Below are positions 28,801-32,012 of a stretch of DNA of 32,012 nt, piece after piece. Source of the DNA: RGIG1828 sp045592485 (GTDB lineage: Bacteria; Bacillota; Clostridia; UMGS1810); NCBI GenBank assembly GCA_045592485.1, contig JAZNUS010000048.1:1-32012 (forward strand), read 5' to 3'. Numbering within the stretch: position 1 is the first letter of the stretch; each line of letters opens with the position of its first letter. The position numbers and the translations under genes are program-made. The notes under the pieces are model-generated. The model made no database searches. It saw only the letters and a list, made by a program, of their open reading frames with translations, and was not told the origin of the DNA.

Positions 28801-29101
28801 GGGCATCATCACCGGAACAAGCAAGGCAACCTTCGGAACAGGCGAAAAAATCACAAGACAGGATATGGCAACAATTCTTTACCGAGTATGCGAAATCTTC
28901 GGAATTGAGCTTGAAAAAGGCACTCTCACATTTGCCGATGCAGCTTCTGTTTCCGACTACGCAAAGGATGCAGTTTCCACCCTTGCCACATCGAAGATTA
29001 TCAACGGCAAAGGCAACAACTCCTTTGCACCCTTCGATTTTGCAACAAGAGCGGAAGCTTCAAAAATGATTTATGAAACAATGGAAAGGGGAGATAAATA
29101 A
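22853..29101 (+). CDS. Giant SLH-anchored surface protein with tandem 913-residue repeat
   Basis: This 2082-residue wall protein has a signal peptide cut near ASA/ADN (about residue 29). Two copies of the same multidomain unit follow, exactly 913 residues apart, one from about 33 and one from about 944. Each unit has a LamG-like domain opening SYDFEGYVG, a second LamG-like domain, a Big_5-like domain, a module with YLWDS/YVWDS, and a mostly helical region of about 300 residues that I cannot name. A Gly/Ser/Lys linker (about 1861-1886) leads to three SLH domains (about 1900-2082: FTDLAGYDWAKEA, FTDVPQGAWYY, FADAASVSDYAKDA). SLH domains bind pyruvylated secondary wall polymer, so this is the likely anchor of the system. 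AAGGAGG at 22839-22845 is a near-ideal ribosome site. The stop overlaps the next start as TAATG. Confidence 0.85.
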   Translation: MKKLISLICVITLLATSIVTVTMPMAASAADNFVSYDFEGYVGDDDTLALSTLTKWKGTWGSYQLSAGVAGPTSVQTDRGTSVNHINNDNTGSYNYASIRPMLPSPVNTSLKFKFSMMFKDMNRTRAVRIHNSYTAFLLNGGSISFMGNSYHTKAKTDIWYDADVSVNFETGYYVASLTADGDTTVYEGINNDVKKFASSGVEFIELMYFGKLNSGTGSSTYLDDIYVGEIPGGFYKSTLSESDFEGYAGNPDGTEVPEGFNASGVSTGVNGFYAESGAVKVKTSNTTPLTLEKPITVTGNNTVAAFGTIRAMADVNLSDMNADRSFLIGDKEALKFASDGTATAGGATAAYETGKDYKISVKIDVASAKATAYVYDGDEEILKGSIDIAASDVKKVVYKTVQTGASSESIIDNFNLYNDNGFSMDSSKPASGSKNVKPQDVTVAFSNPVASVGYVTLNGEDVDFNIISSNEISVASASAMGYGEDYTIKLGAVKDIFGEEKDFTLSLSTIVAKQISNVSITGGETVTAKVTGVANDGGDYNYTLVLAQYNAENNMLLNIETTDFALETESKDFTAKLPAVENAYYEAYLWDSFDSKNVVSPKATLGTEPLTDAEEGDDGFVEDMDTGVMTATNLGINPDGYSVILVLKPGKTPDDIKTAEKLTDVIDFIKQFDYKDDDVFAYTPSAGNGFYSYILDGTPVENAFDYIDPAYVQEVYKEINKDGVSFADCIGKYNKILVCDTTEFADFTGDEIDAVEAIMLAIRTERENGFDTIASFQDAFYAAVSQILVANSDSADDVKTAFEKYGEYYGIDGLTAYKTYAEANDTAKAEIYAVIGAADSEAKASLEAVDKIFGEPMILSAVRNSTRQVQLGNIINDNNDTYLHFDFSKYNKVTNKSALHKTLVGADVETIAEFKAAFDKAVDERLKAEEGEKDVSEGIASSGNFKSYDFEGYVGNDETLALSTLQNFYGTSYWGSYQIAAGKAGPTSVQTDRGTSLDVVQRDGAETNNNCVVRPYSQSPITTSAEIRVSVQFKEMNRASALYIYGNGGGQHNTFLQDGTTGTLMSSKLSHKLAPDTWYDLVYRINKISGYYEVTISCADWSETKIGRSTALAAFPNFNYLGLGYIGKRTSGKETHIWYDDISFREIDPLYIPMLDETDFDSFAGTSNGLTAPEGFEASGLVNGKNGLYAQSGKVNLKTTQEGELSLSRKYAFETGYDASVYGVLRTEIDITPKDKNADRKLMIGEAEVLRFGADGNISVGEAYKPYDANKEYKVIVKADSFTMQREGEDGETEKFNNYTVIVMQGEDVVFEAVGEIPLIKVDDKDFKTNLTDVKVVVSQTGSKSETLVDNFNTYNDNGFYVSKSTPSASETDVLPCNPEISFSNTIVGIGSILVNKVPVDFDIIGSNKVRLNIKDSLEYNKKYRIIITDAVDMFGEVKEFRLTFYTVMASKLSDIALTDGENVKASVSGFSYDGNKYNYVLILAKFDSATNKLLAMAKTPISLSDKMVTFEAALPKSEGTYFEGYVWDSTKGMVAIKDKGVLGENALKAEAGSDGYIQNMDTDVVTATNTGAALTDSTVLVLKPGKNMNDVALASDLIDVVDYIAQFDSSEADVFAWTPGNGGGKYGVAVNGAFKSNVFTYIDPNRVEAVRLSLNGDGANFASIVNANNDIFALDLTEFKTFGTAELARFEQLVAEQKAELEAGFDTIEAFRKAFRYALARVLIENPMRNDGVKTAIEKYGDDLGVKGFVAYKDYSKLSQKGKNAIYEDISKNKNLSDFDEFADAFAKASILRAVQYTESQTEISNIINDNNEYLKFDISGYNGLTKKHEVNAALVGNYFASLEELEEAFYEAIEEQEDSGSGSGKGSGSGSGKGSGSGSGSGSLVTLGPVSDIAAGTAAGFTDLAGYDWAKEAISALSAKGVISGRSKTVFDPGANITREEFTKIVINAFTSVDANIECSFTDVPQGAWYYSYVATANKLGIITGTSKATFGTGEKITRQDMATILYRVCEIFGIELEKGTLTFADAASVSDYAKDAVSTLATSKIINGKGNNSFAPFDFATRAEASKMIYETMERGDK

Positions 29102-31779
29102 TGAAAAGAATAACAGCACTTGTTGTTTCGCTTATTCTTGTTCTCTCGGCGCTTTGCTGCCCGGTGATAACATCTGCGGCAGAATCTGCCGATGTGGACA
29201 TGGAAGCAACAATTCTTAATCAGCTTGGTTTCCTCAGATCAATCCCCGAGGATCTCTCTCAGACAGTTACCAGAGGTGAAATGGTACAGATAATTGTTGA
29301 CATGATGAACGGCAGTATCATCGAGGCAACAGGAGCGGTAATTACCGATATCAATGAATTTCACGATTATTATCCGGCTATGACAAGAGCCATAAAGCTC
29401 GGTCTTGTAACCGGACCGGTAACCCGTCCTGATGATGCGGTTACTTACAATGAAGCAATCAAAATGCTCATATGCATGCTTGGCTACAACGAATATGCCC
29501 TCCACAAGGGGGGCTGGCCAAGCGGCTACAATATCATGGCAAACTCCATTGGTCTTCTTGACGGAATAAATGCTGTAGGTAGCACCCCTGTGACCTATGG
29601 TGACGCCATAAGGCTTTTGTACAATGCAATAGGCATTGATGTTCTTGAACCGGTAAACATCGGTCAGGAGGATGTGCAGTATGGCACCCGGGAAGGAAGA
29701 ACAATTCTTGTTCAGACTCTTGACATTCAGACTGCCGAGGGCGTTGTTGAAGCAGTGAACGGCAAAGCCCTTTACGGCGACAGAGAAATGGAAGGAAGCA
29801 GAGTTATTATTGACGGCTTAAAGCTTTCACACGACTTTGTGAATATGTCTGACTATGTGGGCTACAAGGTAGAGTTTTACTACGACATAAACACCAAAGC
29901 AGTAAAAGCCTTCTATCCCGTTGAAAATAATGTAAAGGTTGTAGATGCTGAAGCGGTTTATGAATATGCCGATAATGTAATCTGGTATGACGGAGAGGAC
30001 TTCAAGGAAGAAAAGGTTTCCTTCTCCAAAGGTGCAATCATTCTCTACAACGATGTTGTTATTGAAGATTTCAGCGGTGAATACTTCAAGGACAAGCAGG
30101 GCGAATTTAAATTTGTTGACAACGACGGCGACGGAAAGTATGATGTAATTTTCCTCGATATCACCGAGGACTATGTGGTTAAGGTTGCCGATGCAGCCTC
30201 CGGTATGGTTTATGACTACTATGATACCACAAGAACCGTATGTCTTGCCGACAAGGAAGATATGAATGTTAAATTCATCGATGAATTTGGCAGAGACATG
30301 CTTCTTTCTGAGCTTATGCGTTATGATGTTATCTCAGTAAAGAAAAGCCTTGACGGAAAAAATGTCATTGCAATCTATTCAAACAGTGAAGTGCGCGGTG
30401 CTGTTGAAGCATCGGGAATCACCAACGGAAGAAGCTATGTGGTAATAGACGGTGTTACCTATGACACAACCGACGGATTTGCAAAGCATGAAAAGCTCAA
30501 GCTTGGTGAATGGGGTGTGTTTGGGCTCACCTCCACCGGAAAGGTAGCATCAATCAACAGAGGCTTTGCCTCCGACGGAACATCCTATGGCTACCTCATT
30601 AACGGCAAGCCCACCGCAGGTGTTGTTGTTGAATACAAATACAGAGTTCTCAGCCAGAACGGTGGGGTTATCAGCCTTACCTCGGCACAAAAGGTTAATG
30701 TTGACGGAAAATCAATGAGCGCAGCCGATGCCTATGCATATCTTGGCGGAGAAAATATAGCTCCTCAGCCCATTGTTCTTGAAACCAACAAAGATGGTCT
30801 CCTTGCAAGAATTGACACCATCATATACAACCCGGAAACTGAAATCCGTGATTCTCTTTCTGAAATGTATAATGGCTACGATACCACCATCGACGAGGAT
30901 GACAACATTGTTGAAACATCAAGACAGACTCTTGAGTGGAGATCGGGCACGGGAATTTTCGGTTCAAAGATTGCCACAAGCTCAAATACAGTTCTTTTCA
31001 AGGTTGCCAAGGATAAAAATGCACCCGACGAAGAATTTGGTGTAAGCAAGCTTTCCGAGCTTGGCTCCTCCAATGCTTACTATACTGTTAAAGCCTATAA
31101 AACAGTTGCCGATTCACACATGGCAGATATCATTGTTCTTTATTCCTCCGCTGTATCCGGCGACACAGGAAACACAACATATGTTGTTTCGGAAATTTCA
31201 CAGTCAATGGACTCCAAGGAAAATGCAGTAACAAAGATTGTTGCATATGCAAACAGAAACGCTTCAGAATTATATGTTAAGGATGAAAGCATTCTTTCGA
31301 ATATAAAATGGTATAAGGCTGGAACCGCAGATGCGGCTCTTGACCATGAGCTTGCTCCCGGAGACATCATTATGATTTCAAAGGATGCCGAAGGCTATGT
31401 AAGCAGTATTTCTCTCATATTTGATATTCACAATAAACGCTTCTATTCGTCAACAAACTACGACGGACAGAATGCAAATGCTCAGTTCAGAATCAGCTAC
31501 AACGAGGTTTATTCGGTTTATTCAAACAACATTCTGGTTCACAAGGGTCCCATCACCGAGGAACCCATCGATGCTGAAGGAAGACCTGATTACACCAAGC
31601 TCGAAAGCTACAATGCCGGCGGATTTACCATTCTCGTTTATGATCCGGAGGCAAGAGATAATCCTGTAAGAGTAGGAACAGTTGCTGACCTTTCTGACTA
31701 CAAGACCACCGGAGAAGGCTCCAAAATATTCCTTCAGAGTGCCTACACAACCAACGGTAAGATTGTTGTGTTCAGATAA
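29101..31779 (+). CDS. SLH-domain exported protein of unknown function
   Basis: This 892-residue protein has a signal peptide cut near TSA/AES (about residue 26). Its N-terminal part (about 30-185) holds weak SLH-like repeats, with VTRGEMVQIIVDMM, YPAMTRAIKLGLV and YNEAIKMLICMLG. The rest is beta-rich with several DG/ND turns (for example DNDGDGKYDVI near 340), and I do not recognise its fold or any catalytic motif. It starts in the stop of the SLH giant (TAATG), and its ribosome site AAGGGGAG lies in that gene's last codons, so the two are probably translationally coupled. N-terminal SLH repeats next to a C-terminally anchored giant suggest a second wall-associated partner. Confidence 0.7.
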   Translation: MKRITALVVSLILVLSALCCPVITSAAESADVDMEATILNQLGFLRSIPEDLSQTVTRGEMVQIIVDMMNGSIIEATGAVITDINEFHDYYPAMTRAIKLGLVTGPVTRPDDAVTYNEAIKMLICMLGYNEYALHKGGWPSGYNIMANSIGLLDGINAVGSTPVTYGDAIRLLYNAIGIDVLEPVNIGQEDVQYGTREGRTILVQTLDIQTAEGVVEAVNGKALYGDREMEGSRVIIDGLKLSHDFVNMSDYVGYKVEFYYDINTKAVKAFYPVENNVKVVDAEAVYEYADNVIWYDGEDFKEEKVSFSKGAIILYNDVVIEDFSGEYFKDKQGEFKFVDNDGDGKYDVIFLDITEDYVVKVADAASGMVYDYYDTTRTVCLADKEDMNVKFIDEFGRDMLLSELMRYDVISVKKSLDGKNVIAIYSNSEVRGAVEASGITNGRSYVVIDGVTYDTTDGFAKHEKLKLGEWGVFGLTSTGKVASINRGFASDGTSYGYLINGKPTAGVVVEYKYRVLSQNGGVISLTSAQKVNVDGKSMSAADAYAYLGGENIAPQPIVLETNKDGLLARIDTIIYNPETEIRDSLSEMYNGYDTTIDEDDNIVETSRQTLEWRSGTGIFGSKIATSSNTVLFKVAKDKNAPDEEFGVSKLSELGSSNAYYTVKAYKTVADSHMADIIVLYSSAVSGDTGNTTYVVSEISQSMDSKENAVTKIVAYANRNASELYVKDESILSNIKWYKAGTADAALDHELAPGDIIMISKDAEGYVSSISLIFDIHNKRFYSSTNYDGQNANAQFRISYNEVYSVYSNNILVHKGPITEEPIDAEGRPDYTKLESYNAGGFTILVYDPEARDNPVRVGTVADLSDYKTTGEGSKIFLQSAYTTNGKIVVFR

Positions 31780-31818
31780 AAAGCAATTCGGATTTCTAAA
31801 ATTTTGTTTTAACAGATT

Positions 31819-31855
31819 CAGCCGGAACCGTAACAACAACAGACGGTTCCGGCTG
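31819..31855. terminator. Perfect 13-bp hairpin after the SLH gene
   Basis: CAGCCGGAACCGT (31819-31831) pairs with ACGGTTCCGGCTG (31843-31855) around an 11-nt A/C-rich loop, 40 nt after the stop. No U-run follows on either strand, but the position fits the end of the three-gene block. Confidence 0.6.
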
Positions 31856-31899
31856 CAAATGAAAGCTTAAAATAGCCTTAGCAACCAACACTGAAGACG

Positions 31900-32007
31900 C
31901 CTCAAATGGTGAATTTTCGGTATCTTTTGCCTTGTCGTCCTTGAAAGGCGAGTAGCCTTCCTGCGTCCTCCGCACCAAAATCTCCTCAAAAATTCATCCA
32001 TTTGAGG
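31900..32007. repeat. Inverted-repeat-bounded segment at the window edge
   Basis: CCTCAAATGGTGAATTTT (31900-31917) is the reverse complement of 31989-32007 except for one extra base. The roughly 70 bp between hold no convincing gene. It looks like a short MITE-like or palindromic repeat of 108 bp. A minus-strand frame across it is treated as chance. Confidence 0.6.
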
Positions 32008-32012
32008 TCCGC

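Noticed and set aside
31796..31978. Minus-strand 60-codon open frame at the right edge
   Set aside because: It overlaps a hairpin and an inverted-repeat segment and has no ribosome site or recognisable family.
1..32012. tRNA, rRNA or known riboswitch
   Set aside because: I looked in the intergenic gaps and saw no cloverleaf, rRNA segment or recognisable riboswitch core, although a covariance-model scan was not possible.

Overview
The window reads as a surface-glycan locus from an anaerobic gut-type Clostridia (Bacillota), probably an uncultured Oscillospirales or Christensenellales relative. This is inferred from three things: AAGGAGG-type ribosome sites, Gram-positive signal peptides with SLH wall anchors, and intergenic palindromes of the kind common in those genomes. 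No 16S or housekeeping gene is present to confirm it.

Every intact gene is on the + strand. Eight of the nine encode large exported proteins, and there is no transporter, regulator or cytoplasmic enzyme in 32 kb. In order they are: two heparinase II/III-like polysaccharide lyases (482-4258 and 5143-9117); a LamG-type multidomain protein ending in a polysaccharide-deacetylase domain (9191-13015); a small DUF559 endonuclease-like gene (13350-13712); a second LamG/deacetylase protein (14073-17273); a LamG protein of the same design without the enzyme domain (17663-20872); and a tight three-gene block (21083-31779). That block encodes a LamG protein with an apparently clipped C-terminus, a 2082-residue protein with a tandem 913-residue repeat, a Gly/Ser linker and three SLH domains, and an SLH-like protein of 892 residues. 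The proteins share a few modules in shuffled order: a jelly-roll domain with a recurring WYD...TGYY signature, a Big_5-like domain, and a roughly 100-residue module with a (V/I/Y)KAF-type core.

A plausible reading is a cell-surface machine for acidic or N-acetylated polysaccharide. Lyases and deacetylases are exported, binding modules hold the glycan, and the SLH proteins supply wall attachment. The substrate and any physical complex are inference.

The intergenic regions hold a second story. Two elements of almost equal size (4562-5038, 477 bp; 13294-13773, 480 bp) each consist of a DUF559 gene between inverted arms of about 50 bp. One gene is intact and the other is broken by a stop and two frameshifts. 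The arms fold into two stem-loops whose sequences differ between the elements while the pairing is kept, and the inner end of each left arm supplies the ribosome-binding site of the gene. Partial arms and copies of the same leader sequence lie elsewhere in the window without a gene. This looks like a small mobile or repeat-propagating unit that uses a DUF559 nuclease instead of a recognisable transposase, and it is the most novel candidate here.
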